Source: Eriocheir sinensis (lineage: Eukaryota > Arthropoda > Malacostraca > Decapoda > Varunidae). From it: a stretch of 64,000 nt of DNA. The stretch is from contig NC_066531.1 in assembly GCF_024679095.1 (NCBI RefSeq), positions 7,425,041 through 7,489,040 of the forward strand, given 5' to 3'. The position numbers and the translations under genes are program-made. Numbering within the stretch: the first letter of the stretch is position 1; each line of letters begins with the position of its first letter. This document shows, one piece after another, positions 42,601 to 55,579 of this stretch. The notes beneath the pieces are model-generated. The model saw nothing but the letters and a program-made list of their open reading frames with translations, made no database searches and was not told the DNA's origin.

Positions 42601-42654
42601 GTTCAACCATTCTCGAAAACTTTATTTGTGAGATAGAGCGAAAGCGTGTATTTC

Positions 42655-43514
<860 letters not shown>

Positions 43515-43575
43515 GTGTCAGCAATTATGTTTCAGCTGTAGCCATCAGTATGACTAACGCCATTCAACATTTCAG

Positions 43576-43797
43576 AGAGTGCAGATTGTCCTGATGTATT
43601 GAAGACACAAGAGAGTGCAGCCTGTTCAAATGTGTTAAAGACACATGAGGATGCAGCCTGTTCAGATGTGTTGAGGACACCAGCGAGTGCAACCTTTCCA
43701 GATCTCGATAAGACAGAAGCATTGCCGGAATGTCAACCTTTGACCTCTCGCTCTCTTCCTCCTTTGCTGCAGACATTATGCAGTTCGTCACAAAAGG
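43576..43797 (+). CDS. P-type transposase cassette exon, copy a
   Basis: Bounded by acceptor catttcag| (43575) and donor AAAAGG|GTAAGG (43798). It is 222 nt and phase 1 at both ends. It encodes four 12-residue repeats: SADCPDVLKTQ, ESAACSNVLKTH, EDAACSDVLRTP and ASATFPDLDKTE. A Ser/Leu-rich end follows. It joins the THAP exon and the 45358 exon in frame. The function of the repeat is unknown; it is a linker between the DNA-binding and catalytic parts. Confidence 0.7.
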
Positions 43798-43962
43798 GTA
43801 AGGACAGCCATTAGTACATTGTCCATAAAGAATTCTTGCATGAATAGTGGAGATAATACTTGTGTTAAGACCAATGTAATGGATTATATACTCGTAAGGT
43901 GAAGGTGCGGGAACATGAGTACCTGAATATCTGATTCTTAGACAGGAGTAAGAATATCCTAT

Positions 43963-44007
<45 letters not shown>

Positions 44008-44107
44008 GCTGTAGGTCAATACGTTGCTAATGAATTTATCATACTATAAAATCTATAGTAACTAATAACATTTAAGAAAAATAATTACTACTATAACTAC
44101 GTTATAC

Positions 44108-44172
<65 letters not shown>

Positions 44173-44241
44173 TTCTGTCTGTGTCAGCAATTATGTTTCA
44201 GCTGTAGCCATCAGTATGACTAACGCCATTCAACATTTCAG

Positions 44242-44463
44242 AGAGTGCAGAGTGTCCTGATGTATTGAAGACACAAGAGAGTGCAGCCTGTTCAAATGTG
44301 TTAAAGACACATGAGGATGCAGCCTGTTCAGATGTGTTGAGGACACCAGCGAGTGCAACCTTTCCAGATCTCGATAAGACAGAAGCATTGCCGGAATGTC
44401 AACCTGTGACCTCTCGTTCTCTTCCTCCTTTGCTGCAGACATTATGCACTTCGTCACAAAAGG
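44242..44463 (+). CDS. P-type transposase cassette exon, copy b
   Basis: A near-identical 222-nt duplicate of the exon 666 bases upstream, with its own acceptor and a GTGAGG donor, also phase 1 at both ends. Either copy alone, or both in series, would keep the transposase frame. It arose by tandem duplication of a block including the preceding (CT)n and 60 bases of intron. Confidence 0.7.
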
Positions 44464-44719
44464 GTGAGGAGGGTTAACTCCTTTCTTTAGTCTAAAGCTC
44501 GTTATCCCGATCATATAGGAATCATTGTCCATCTTTAAAGACCCTAATAGCTTTCACAGTGATATAGCAATTCTTGACTCTTCTCTGTGGTTCCTTCCTG
44601 TTCCCGATTCTGATAGTGATAATACTTTTTTATTCTAGAATTACAAATACGGAAACAGTTAATAATTAAATAGTTATATTAAGTGTGATGATAAAAATAA
44701 TAAAAAAGGGAAACAAAAT

Positions 44720-44791
44720 AAGAGAAGGAATAATAATAATAATAATAAAAATATTAATAATGGTAATACTTATGATAATAATAATAATGAA

Positions 44792-44862
<71 letters not shown>

Positions 44863-44980
44863 TAATAACAACTATATCAATAATGATAATAATAATAATA
44901 TTAATAATAAAAATAATAACTAATACCAAACAAACTATTATTATTATTATTATTATTATTTTTGTTATTATTATTGTTAA

Positions 44981-45050
<70 letters not shown>

Positions 45051-45138
45051 GATCATTATTATTATTAATATTATTATTATTAATACTATTATTTTATTAT
45101 TATTATTATTTAGATTATTATTATTAATTTTAATATTA

Positions 45139-45190
<52 letters not shown>

Positions 45191-45207
45191 GTTAATAATA
45201 ATAATAC

Positions 45208-45263
<56 letters not shown>
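44720..45263. repeat. (AAT)n followed by (ATT)n, a large hairpin-prone tract
   Basis: About 200 bases of AAT-rich units, then over 300 bases of ATT-rich units, giving long complementary arms. Confidence 0.93.
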
Positions 45264-45265
<2 letters not shown>

Positions 45266-45357
45266 CTTATTAACATTTAAAAAATGATACTTTAAAAGGA
45301 AATAATCTCTAATGGTCATTCGTTTAGTGTGTATTATCCGATTCTCAATCTTTTCAG

Positions 45358-45833
45358 ACGGAACGTCGGACAAGAACGCTGCTGGGGATGGATTTTACCA
45401 AGGACATGTAACTGGATCGACTTCTTCTGCCCACCTGCTTGAGGCCCATAGTGAATTACAGCAAATGCTACACCGAAGAACACAGGAGAGGGATGCCCTT
45501 CTTAGGGAGTGCAAGAAATTGAAAACAGAAAACAAGTCATTAAAGAAGCAAGTCCCAGCTTCATACGAAAGGGCCGTAACAGATATGAAAAAAGGACTTG
45601 AGAAGTGTTTCACAGACACACAAATAAATGCGCTGTTGAGTAACAAACAAGTTGCAAATTATAGTCATACAGATATATCTGAAGCAATAACATTACATAG
45701 CTACAGTTCAAAAGCCTACAATTATCTCAGGGAAAAGAAACAACTTCCTCTTCCATCAGTGACGACTCTCAATCGCCGTGTATCAATGCTGGATATTGAA
45801 CCCGGTGTGTTGTTACCCGTGATTCAACTTTGA
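45358..45833 (+). CDS. P-type transposase exon 3: coiled coil and pre-catalytic region
   Basis: After acceptor ttttcag| (45357) the phase-1 frame gives GTSDKNAAGDGFYQGHV. It continues with a coiled-coil-like HSELQQMLHRRTQERDALL and CKKLKTENKSLKKQ (multimerisation), ALLSNKQVANYSHTDISEAI, and SSKAYNYLREKKQLPLPSVT, which is the conserved block before the catalytic domain of P-type transposases. The frame ends at a stop at 45831-45833, and the catalytic frame starts 1 base off, so a single-base indel separates them. Confidence 0.8.
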
Positions 45834-47212
45834 AACAAAAAACGAAGAAAATGTCAGATTTTGAGCGACTGTGTGTGCTGTCATTCGATGAGACTAGTGT
45901 TGCTTCCAGCTGGACGTATGACAAAGGTACTGACAATTTGTGCGCACCTAAAAGCAAACTTCAGTGTGCTATGTTGAGAGGATTAGCAAGCCCTTGGAAA
46001 CAATTAGTGTACTATAACTTCGACACCGACATGACCAAAGACATATTGTTTGATATCATTGTTCAGGTGGAGGAAGCTGGCTTTTTAGTGGTTGCAATGG
46101 TGTCTGATATGGGGCCAGCTAATGTAAAACTATGGAGAAGTCTCAGTGTTGACATAAATAACACAAGTTTCTTAAACCCAGCATGTGGTGACCGGGACAT
46201 TTTTGTGTTCGCCGATGCCCCTCACCTAATCAAACTAATAAGAAACAACTTTTTAGACTCAGGAATCAGACTGGACGGTAAAAATGGATGCAAAACTGCT
46301 ACCAATGGATGTGTCCGTGAAATAATTCAGAGAAGCGTAAAGGACTTGAAAACAACATTCAAACTGGGCGACAGGCACGTTCATGTGTATGGTACCCAGC
46401 GAATGAATGTTCGCCTGGCTGCACAGCTATTGTCTGAGACAACAGCGAAAACATTACAATTTTTTGGCAAACAAGGACTCCTTAAGAGTAAGAATTGGCA
46501 AACAACAAGTGACTTCATTATGTTGTCGGACAGCTGGTTCGATCTTTTTAATTCCAAAGTACTTGCTAACACAAAGTCATCTAGAGATGCGTATGGGTGT
46601 CACTTGACTAATCAAAACAAAATTCTCAACACCATGATAACAACAGCTTCTACAATGAGAGTGGGTAACAAAGATCATTTATATCAGTTCCAAAAAGGCC
46701 TCATAATATCTTCAAAATCTTTGTCAAAGTTGTACCAGATGCTAAAAGAAAAGTATAATGTATCATATCTGCTTACCTACAGGTTAAACCAAGATTGTCT
46801 AGAACACTTTTTTAGTTGTCTCAGACAAATGTCAGGAAGTTGGGACCACCCATCGCCACTGGAAACTAAGCACAGAATCAAAAAGTATCTACTTGGAAGA
46901 GAAACACACCTGATGGGAATTAAATACAATAGTTCAAAGGAGTGTGAGGCTCATAATATTTCTGATGCAGCTCTAGCGACAATGGACACAAATCAATGTA
47001 TCAGTCAAAGCACGGGAAATTTAGATGAGCTAAGCTTATCAGCTATGGTGTTTGCAATGGATGAGGAAGACTCTAAACCAAATTGTGAGGAACCATTTGC
47101 TTTAGATGTGCAAGGCCCTATAACATTTGAGGATGCCATGGAGAGCGAAGCCCTCAGATATGTTGGAGGTTATAAATTATGGTCAGGAAGTTTCCTCAAT
47201 ATCAATACCTAG
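45834..47212 (+). CDS. P-type transposase catalytic domain
   Basis: This is an RNase H-like DDE transposase that excises and inserts the element. It has LCVLSFDETSVASSW (first Asp), GFLVVAMVSDMGPANVKLW (second Asp), IFVFADAPHLIKLIRNNF, and YRLNQDCLEHFFSCLRQMSG (Glu), then SEALRYVGGYK. This order is that of Drosophila P and vertebrate THAP9 proteins, including the long insertion between second Asp and Glu. About 460 residues are uninterrupted. The upstream exons join with one frameshift; downstream the frame is lost at 47212. All three acidic residues are present. Confidence 0.88.
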
Positions 47213-47733
47213 GATCAGACGTTAGTAAGGATGACAAAACGTGGATTTCATCAATATGCAGATATGCCGGGAGACTAAAAACACCTAGCAAAGACTTTTA
47301 TGAACAACTGAAAGTAATGGAAAAGCTATTCAATTGTTACCATGGATAATTTTCATTAAAAGAGGAAAAAAATGCTGTCAGGAAGTTAGCAGAACTCATT
47401 TCAGGGTTTGTACCTTTGCCTAAAGATGTTGTTGTGTTTTATGTAAAGTGCCGAGTATTCTTTAGAATTAGAATATTAAACAGGAAACTTACAGAAAACA
47501 GGAAGGCCACAAAAAAAATGGCCAAATTATGTACAAAGGGAAATAAAGAAACAGTATCACCAAGAGGCAAACCTCAAGAAAAAGCAAAAGTATGTACAAA
47601 GGAAAATAAAAAGACAGTAGCAACAAAAGGCAAACCTCAAGAAAAAGTATGTACAAAGGAAAATAAAAAGACAGTAGCAACAAGAGGCGAACCTCAAGAA
47701 AGAGCTGTACTTAAGTCTATCCAAGCTATCTAA
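47180..47733 (+). pseudogene. P-type transposase C-terminus
   Basis: A shifted frame continues with DDKTWISSICRYAGRLKTPS and DFYEQLKVMEKLF, then a TAA near 47350. A further piece follows: VPLPKDVVVFYVKCRVFFRI and RILNRKL, a conserved P-type end. The last 200 bases repeat a 19-21-residue Lys-rich unit (CTKENKKTVAT) three times. The frameshift and stop mean this copy is not active as sequenced. Confidence 0.75.
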
Positions 47734-48030
47734 GCAGTTGCTTCTAGCGTGGGTAAAGATATAAAATTACGTATTATTTGCTTACAATTGTCTGTGTGTT
47801 ATTCTCTTCAACCCTTACCCACAGCATGCTTTGTACTAAGGGAAGAATAGCTTCTATATTTTATAAATAAGGAATATTATGTAATACGTAAATGATAAGG
47901 AATAAGGAAATAATAGTTTCCACTTTCTGTAAATAATAATCTCATGTCATAATACATGTTGAACTTTGCTACTACGGTACTTAATTTCCTTACATCTTAT
48001 ATTGCAATATACATAACAGAGAGAGAGAGA
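47734..48030. other. No gene seen
   Basis: AT-rich sequence after the transposase, probably its 3' untranslated part. Confidence 0.4.
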
Positions 48031-48157
48031 GAGCGAGATGGATTTATGGATGAAAGGGGAGTAGAGAATGATGGAGATGGAAAACGACTGACGCAGAGAT
48101 AGAAATAGACTGAAAAATGAACGGGGATAGGAGAATGAGTGGGAATTGAAAAAGACT

Positions 48158-48208
<51 letters not shown>

Positions 48209-48350
48209 TTTATGGATGAACGGGGAGTAGAGAATGATGGAGATGGAAAACGACTGACGCAGAGATAGAAATAGACTGAGAAATGAACGGGGATAGGAGA
48301 ATGAGTGGGAATTGAAAAAAGACTGACGGAGAGAGAGAGAGAGAGAGAGA
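48016..48350. repeat. (GA)n with inverted copies of the 125-bp spacer
   Basis: ATGGATTTATGGATGAA...GACTGACG occurs at about 48038-48160 and 48204-48330, the reverse complement of the 42.8-43.4 kb spacers. Confidence 0.92.
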
Positions 48351-48716
48351 GAGCGCACCTCCCAGCAGAGCTCCCCGTGACGTCACAGAGCTTTGGTCCC
48401 GCCCACGGCTACCCAGTCCTGCGCGTGGAGGGACCCTATAATTCAATGGGCCCTGCCATGTGGTATGAGCCCTGTGTGTAGACGCTGAGTCACTTCCCCG
48501 CTGACCGTCTCCCCAAGTTCCCACCATTTTGTCCTGCTTTCCGTTTCCATCCCCGCTCCCGTTTCCATTATTTTATTTATTTATTGGAGTTACTGGATAA
48601 TTTTTCATGTCCGATTCTTTTTCTTTTTTAGGTTGCTAATAAATATTGTTATTGTTATTAGACTATGATCGAGTACCCACTACCCATATCACCGAGATAT
48701 CCACTCACTAAGTGGT

Positions 48717-49469
<753 letters not shown>

Positions 49470-49609
49470 AAGTGAATATTTATTTTTTCGATAAAAAAAT
49501 AGCATGTATAGTTATTATGGATGTACTCGATCATAGTCTAATAACAATAACAATATTTATTAGCAACCTAAAAAAAAAATCGGATATGAAGAATTATCAA
49601 TAAATCCAA

Positions 49610-49719
49610 TAAATAAATCCGAGCAACTGGTACCGGTACCGAGCAATCTGGTACCGGTACCGTACCGTTTAGCTGGTACCGTTAGTACCGGTACTGGTAC
49701 CGGTACCTGCCCACCCCTA
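49610..49719. repeat. Right terminal repeat with GTACCGGTACC motifs
   Basis: Several GGTACCGGTACC motifs followed by CGGTACCTGCCCACCCCTA at the tip. Confidence 0.8.
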
Positions 49720-49727
49720 GCAGACAG

Positions 49728-49851
49728 AGCCTCGTCCTGCAGCACCTGAGGCGGGAGCACGCGGGGCACATCACGATCAATCCTGTCATCCTTTCCATTA
49801 AACGTAGTGCTGGTCTCGCCTGTCTGTCTGTCTTTGTGTCCGAGTCTTTCT
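49728..49851 (+). CDS. Ig-domain exon, right half
   Basis: Continues the frame of 36230-36287 as SLVLQHLRREHAGHITINPV, ILSIKRS and further codons to a donor TTTCTT|GTGAGT at 49852. SLVLQ...REHAG is the end of an Ig domain, and NPVILSIK resembles the strand that normally follows some 15 residues later, so a short internal deletion is possible. Confidence 0.5.
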
Positions 49852-50344
49852 TGTGAGTTACAGTTGGTTCTCGGTGCTTAGAAAGAGTATGTTTCCCAGC
49901 CAAGGATACACGCTATATTCTGGGGCTCGTTTGTTCTCTGGTGCCGTCCGTATATTGGGTGACTCCAAAACTGTCCCACCGCCAACGCCACTAGCAAATT
50001 CGTGCCCAAGACTCTCGTGTCGCGTAACTTCAGTTCATTTTTTCAAGCCTCTGCGTGATATGAGGCAAGACAATGTCGCGTGGAGCTACAACAGCTATAC
50101 CACTAACTTTTAAAACGTAGATACTAAATACCTTATAATTGTGTGTTGTATTCAAAACTACACCGGTACATTATAATTGCACTCCTTAGCTCTGCAAGCT
50201 GAACTACACATTCTAGACCCTCACTGTTCCTGTCAGTCACCTTCCATTCACAGAAACGCCTCCCTTCCTCTCTGCTCACCCACCTGACTCGCAAACCACT
50301 GTCACCAACCATGCTCATGCAGCTCTTAATCCATTTGCTCTCAT
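49852..50344. other. No gene seen
   Basis: Mixed sequence after the putative donor, with no sustained supported frame. Confidence 0.4.
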
Positions 50345-50880
50345 GCACACTCAACGAGGCAGCGTTGCAATCGGAGCAGAGAAAGATATTGCTGCGAATA
50401 GCGGTATAATAAACAGTATATTAGTTAGACCGAGATAATTATATCCACCCACTTTCCCCCTACAAACCGAAGATTCAATGTAAATCATTACTGATGGAAG
50501 TCAGCGTGCGTGCTAAAACAATGAGTTTGAAAGAAAAACGTGATCACATAGCTTTTGAAAGAACGGCAGTAGGACTACAACCTTGGTTCATTCCAGTATG
50601 TATACAGAAAGGTTGAACACATAATAAAACACATCTTACCACTGCCAGCCTCCCATAAATGCAGAGAAAGTAATATAGGAATTGCAGTACAATAATAGCA
50701 TTACTCATGACATGCAGTGAGGAAAATATATATAGTTCTTACCGTTCGTTTTAAAATTTACCTCCCTATATTTTTTTTATTTAAAATGGGAAATAACCAA
50801 ACTGAAGAAAAAAAGTAGCAACACTTGCTGCTTGATCCCATGTAGCAACACTGCTGATGGGTACTGGGGGTTGGGGTTGT
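50345..50880 (-). repeat. Dispersed block E, inverted copy
   Basis: Reverse complement of about 18.40-19.04 kb with a collapsed (TA)n. It ends 38 bases into the exon-like piece. Confidence 0.88.
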
Positions 50881-51079
50881 GTGTCTGGGGTGGGTTTCAT
50901 CAAAGTTCCCAAGTCCTTGGAAGTGTGCTCAAGGGGTCCCAAACGTGCGAGAAACCTTGGGCATGTTTCACGAAAGCTCCCAAGCCTTGGAACTCTGCCT
51001 ATCTCGCTCGCCGACTTGGGAGGCCGTGCGGGGTCTCCCAAGCGCTCCCAAGGAAGGTCCCAAGCATCAGACTGTAAAC
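50881..51079 (+). repeat. Harbinger 5' region with repeated TCCCAAG/CTTGG motifs
   Basis: The motif TCCCAAG or its inverse occurs about eight times in 170 bases just before the transposase start, like subterminal binding sites. Confidence 0.5.
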
Positions 51080-51370
51080 ATGGCAGCCTGTGAACAACAT
51101 CGCCAGCACCGACCAAGGAATTTTCGCCCGAGAAGGGACATCTTTAACGAGTACGATGACACCGAGTTCAAGAAGAGGTACAGGGTGGATCGTGCTGGCC
51201 TGTTGTTCGTCACTGTCTTGGTGCGGCACGTGATTGGCAACAGGACTGAGAGGAGCCGTGCGGTCACAGCGGAGCTGAAAGTGGCGTTGACTCTGCGATA
51301 CCTCGCCACCGGGAAAATGCAGATGACTTTGGAGTTTCCCGGACCACAGTCAGCGGAATCATCACCCATA
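51080..51370 (+). pseudogene. Harbinger transposase N-terminal fragment
   Basis: From the ATG at 51080 the frame has MAACEQHRQHRPRNFRPRRD, IFNEYDDTEFKKRYRVDRAG and ELKVALTLRYLATGKMQ. This is the N-terminal region of HARBI1-type proteins. A one-base change then moves the LGVSRTTVSGII helix-turn-helix segment into another frame. The DDE domain is missing because an antisense LINE begins at about 51.37 kb. It is a different family from the element at 7.2-7.8 kb. Confidence 0.85.
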
Positions 51371-51830
51371 CAAACACAACAAATACCCCCAAAATATACC
51401 CCCTGGCGTAGCATTATTATCTTCCAAATAAGCAGTAGGTTGAGACACGATTATTCTTTCAAAGGATTTACAGCACACTGATGTCAAACTAATTGGTCTA
51501 TAGTTGAGGGCATCAGAATTAACCCCACCTTTGAACAGTGGCATAACATTAGCATATTTCCAGTCTGATGGGACTTGCATTGCTGAAAGAGATTTTCTGA
51601 ACAGTACCAACAGAGGGTAACTTATAGAAAGGGCACATCTTTTTAAAAAGACTGAAGGAATACCTTCAGGACCAGAACAAGCAGAAGGTTTTAATTGAGC
51701 CAAAATATTCTCTATTTGAAAAAATATCAAAACTATAGACATAAATATAAATTTGTTATAACACCGCTGTAAAGGATAAGGATTAAGCAAGAACTCTAGA
51801 AAATACGGTGGATAAAGTGTAGTGCGACGA
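51370..51830 (-). pseudogene. Antisense LINE: reverse transcriptase start, copy 2
   Basis: The minus strand frame has CSGPEGIPSVFLKRCALSIS, MQVPSDWKYANVMPLFKGG, LNYRPISLTSVCCKSFERII and then stops. This is the entry of a reverse transcriptase. The usual GPDGI is GPEGI. The rest of the polymerase is absent. It belongs to the LINE whose endonuclease is at 53.03-53.25 kb; the SINE lies between. Confidence 0.85.
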
Positions 51831-52000
51831 CTATGCCTCCCATAACCCACTTAGCCAGGGGGGTACCTCTTTGGCCGACTCGGTAAGGAGTGGCTCTCCC
51901 GTCACGCTGGTCGCGGGTTCAATCCCAGGCAGCCGGCGCATACCCTGATCTTGATTAATTTCTCGTGTGTTTCGATACACGCAGAGGACGTGTTGGGAAA
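51818..52000 (+). repeat. tRNA-derived SINE, copy C
   Basis: Box A-like TTGGCCGACTCGGTAAGGAG and box B GGTTCAATCCC, preceded by GTAGTGCGACGAC. Inserted into the antisense LINE. Confidence 0.8.
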
Positions 52001-53379
52001 TAGAGGAAATAGAAAAATATATTCCCGGGGCATGACAAAGGCACTAACGAAATGGCTTGCCATATCTGCAGCCTCAACACACCATCCGTCCTCACTATAT
52101 AACGGCCCAGCTGCCGGACGCTGAACCTTCTTGTGACGGAGGTAAGCGTGAAAACGCTTCACATCATGGTGACCAGCAGAGACAATTAAGAGATTTTTCA
52201 TAATTAATGACTGACAGGTGGACAATCTCTTTGAATTCCAGGGATAAACGGCTAAAAACATACCACAACCTTAAGGCAATAGGAGATGATCTGCCAAACA
52301 CAGAACGAGCATCTTTATAGTTAAGCCAAGCCTGCCGTTTACGACGTTTGATATCATTAGGTATGCTTGTGGTCCAAGGCTTTAGTGAACAGGGACCTGG
52401 TTTCTTTGGGAATAAAGCGGTGGAAAGTATCGAACAATAAACACTTAAATCTCGAGTAAGACCGATAAATATTTAATCCCATAAATTCAATGTCCCAGTC
52501 AATGTCCTTGAAATGTTTGTTTATTAAACTGTACTTTCCTTTGAAAAGATCATATTCATCCTTTGAATTCATTGGGCTAGATTCAAGGGGACAAAATGTA
52601 TAGATAGTCAAATATTACAGGAAATTGGTCACAGCCAGAAAAGGGGTCAATCAAATTAACATTTGATATTCTATCACTTTCAGTGGTAAAGATCAAATCC
52701 AATATATTGTTAGATCGAAGATAAGTAGCCTGCTTGACCCACTGTACGCATAACACTTAGAGAGCTAAAAAAAAGAAAAAAAAATTGCTCACCGAGTATT
52801 AAAGAACTACCAACAGGAACGTCAGAGGACCAATCAATGGAGGGCAGGTTTAAAATCCCCAGCCAGAATAAGTTATGTACCCTCACAAACACTCGGGTAG
52901 GAAATGAGAGCTATATTTTCCACCAAAGAATTACTAAATTGGAGGTCTGTAAACAACTAAAACAGTAACACCAAAATCCGGCAAACATACCCCAACTGTG
53001 TTTTTTATTGGGATGATCATTAAAGGTTCAACCAACCTTAATGTCATTCCTAATATAAATTCCAACACCATGTTTTCTTAGGTTAGAAGGAGAATCATTT
53101 CTAAAGAAATTGTAACCAGCTATACTGACAACAGAGTCACTGATATCAGAATTAAGCCATGTCTCACACACACCACATAAGGCTACATTCCAGCTGGGTA
53201 GTAAATCTACTAACGTACTAACTTTATTCACCAAACAATTTAAATTCAAAAGAACGAAAGTAATACCAAAAATTATGCACAGGGACGTTATAACATCAGT
53301 ATATGTTTGGAACTGGAGAGGTCTAACGATCGTTTTTTTTGTGGTGCCAACAGGACTAGGACGGACAAGGGGGTCAGGC
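52001..53379 (-). pseudogene. Antisense LINE: endonuclease and linker, copy 2
   Basis: The endonuclease start (53249-53028) has LNCLVNKVSTLVDLLPSW, ALCGVCETWLNSDI (catalytic Glu) and AGYNFFRNDSP, then GVGIYIRND. Further left come decayed pieces, KEYSLINKHFKDIDWD-like and the MASHFVSAFVMPREY linker. Same LINE as in copy 1. The P-type transposon cut it between ORF1 (58.74-59.29 kb) and this part. Confidence 0.78.
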
Positions 53380-53449
53380 CAAAGCCATCTTTATATAAAA
53401 GCCTTAGCCTGGCCGCGAAAACCATCGATGACGTCACGCGTTGGGTCCG
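53380..53449. repeat. Left terminal inverted repeat of second P-type element
   Basis: CAAAGCCATCTTTATATAAA to ACGCGTTGGGTCCG, with an extra CCGCGAAAAC relative to the right end. Confidence 0.9.
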
Positions 53450-53464
53450 TTGGCTGGCGGTGGC

Positions 53465-53560
53465 CGGCGCGGGAGGGGGGGGGACAAGGAGCATCAGTTG
53501 CATTTCAAACATTGTGGTGGTCGGATGTACTCGCTCCAACACAGTGACACTCCATGTACA
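53465..53560 (+). other. Possible 5' exon of second P-type transposase
   Basis: GC-rich sequence ends at a donor CATGTACAAG|GTGAGAAAC. It would splice to the acceptor before 55226 and is probably non-coding. Confidence 0.35.
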
Positions 53561-54109
53561 AGGTGAGAAACTTATTTAGTTGTGAATTAGTACAGTACTT
53601 TATTATCATAGTACTGTATAAAACTGTAAAAATCACGTGAATATCATGTGTCATATCATTCCAAACACCGTGATGAATGCCACAGCCCCTGATATAAAAA
53701 AAGTAAAATATCTCCCTTTTCAGGATATTAAATTATAAATGTAATAACTGATGATGGAAGTTTTTATGAATTTTCTATTTGCTGAGGTGAATGATATAAT
53801 ACACCTTGACAATACGCATGTTAATTATCACTTTGTTTCTAGGTAGACTGAATCTACTGCAAGGCATCATGGACCGGTTTCATACATATGCATCTCTGGT
53901 TGGCTGGCATAAGCATGATCCTGTGAGCTAGTGTTACTCCTGGCAACTACTTTTGACTAGTTCTTCCTGTGAAACAGCTGTCTTTCAAAGGTGAGAATTT
54001 AAAATTTAACATTGCATAAAAAATTAATATATGACTGATAGGTGATAGGAATAAACAAGATAGGATTAGCAACGGGAGTACTTACTGTATAGATTTTAGA
54101 AACTGTAGC

Positions 54110-54740
54110 CACGTGCCAACAGGTGAGAACAGAATTATGAAAAAGGGAACATCTAGGATGATATACTTGAAATGTTTATGCTAAGGCTACAAGCCTGAGA
54201 AACAAGAAGGATGCGTTATTTAGTTATATAATGGAGGAAGATTTATGTGTAGTATGTATTATAGAGGCATGGATACCTATATAATGAAAAGTTTAAGGAG
54301 AGTAGGAAAGAGTATGATGTAGATGGGTATACCATATACCTATATTAATCAGAGAGCTGATAGGAAATAGTGTGGGTGTAGTGACTTACATGAGAAACAC
54401 ATTTCCCTTAGTTAGGTTAGGGATCAGATAGAATATAATCTTTGTGGGTTGATGATAGCGCAAATAAAAACAAGGTAGTAAGAATTGGAGCTTTGTATAC
54501 ACCACCAAATCAGTCACCTGAAGTAGATGACATTATAGGTAGTAGGTGAGGTAAATAGGGGATTTCTAGGCGGGCACTTATTATACGGGATTTTGATCCT
54601 GCCTCAGCAAACTGGGAAACAATTGTAGGTGGTACTCGTGCAGAAAATAAGATCATAGAAAGTTTTCAGGATAATTATTCAGTGCAGGTTGTAGACATAC
54701 CTACTAGGACAAATATATTAGACTGTATTAATTAACATTG
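54110..54740 (+). pseudogene. Decayed LINE endonuclease in the transposon intron
   Basis: Scattered frames give EYDVDGYTIY, VVRIGALYTPPNQSPEVDDI, RDFDPASANWE and DNYSVQVVDIPTRTNILDCI. These match the order of a CR1-type endonuclease (GY, YTPP, DFN-like and PTR blocks). Highly broken; it lies within the first intron of the P-type gene. Confidence 0.55.
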
Positions 54741-54781
54741 AGCATTGTGTGAGGGTTGTTGAGGTGTGTGTGTGTGTGTGT

Positions 54782-54851
<70 letters not shown>
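54782..54851. repeat. (CT)n microsatellite
   Basis: About 70 bases of pure CT, preceded by a short (GT)n. Confidence 0.97.
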
Positions 54852-55225
54852 GGTTATACCTAACTACTTAGATATGAGTATATACTTTATTTACACTCAA
54901 ATGAACGCATTTGCTCAAAACGAGTAATGTAAAATTTAGTAGATATTAAAGGCGATATCAGTTGATTATATTAACTTATATTTTAATATACAATCTTTAC
55001 TCCATACATTCCAAACGGGTTCTAATCTTTGATTACCACTTGTTATTTATTAAAAATCTATCTATATGCCAGGCTCAGATTCCCCAAACAAGGGGGTTGG
55101 CCTTAGAAGAGGCATCGACAGATCCACACTTGGAAAGGGTCCAACCTATAAATAAATCCATAATATTTTCAATAACTTGCCTATCACATTGTTGCTACAA
55201 GGTTTCATAAAACTTGTATTTGCAG

Positions 55226-55579
55226 ATGCCGAGGTCATGCTGTGTGCCAGGATGCAAGTCCAACTATAAATCTGCAGATGCCTCTGCGTTCAGTTTCCCT
55301 AAAGATGAACAGCGACGGCAGCAGTGGATGAGGGCTATCCACAGGAAAGACTTTACTCCAACAGAAAATACAATTGTTTGTTCCAAGCACTTCCAAAAAC
55401 GTTTCATCATTACAGAAGACACTATGACACGCGCTGATGGAACTGTAGTAACAGCAAAGAGAGGCCATCTCTACATAAAGATGCTTGTCCAACCATCTTT
55501 GAAAACCAGCCCAAGTATATGTCAAGGAAATACCAGCTCCTCGCACCACTCCACAGGAAAGGAGAGACAAGCTAATTGA
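55226..55579 (+). CDS. Second P-type transposase: THAP finger
   Basis: The ATG at 55226 directly follows an acceptor (gtatttgcag|). The frame gives MPRSCCVPGCKSNYKSA, FSFPKDEQRRQQWMRAIHRK, NTIVCSKHFQKRFII and KRGHLYIKML. The C2CH ligands and Trp are present. At about 55.51 kb a one- or two-base change moves the sequence into the next frame, which continues EIPAPRTTPQERRDKLIERD. Confidence 0.88.
   Translation: MPRSCCVPGCKSNYKSADASAFSFPKDEQRRQQWMRAIHRKDFTPTENTIVCSKHFQKRFIITEDTMTRADGTVVTAKRGHLYIKMLVQPSLKTSPSICQGNTSSSHHSTGKERQAN

Noticed and set aside
45834..45890. Mini-intron (GT near 45806 to AG near 45860) instead of a frameshift in the P-type transposase
   Set aside because: It would be only about 55 bases and would remove conserved-looking residues. 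A one-base indel explains the frame change more simply.
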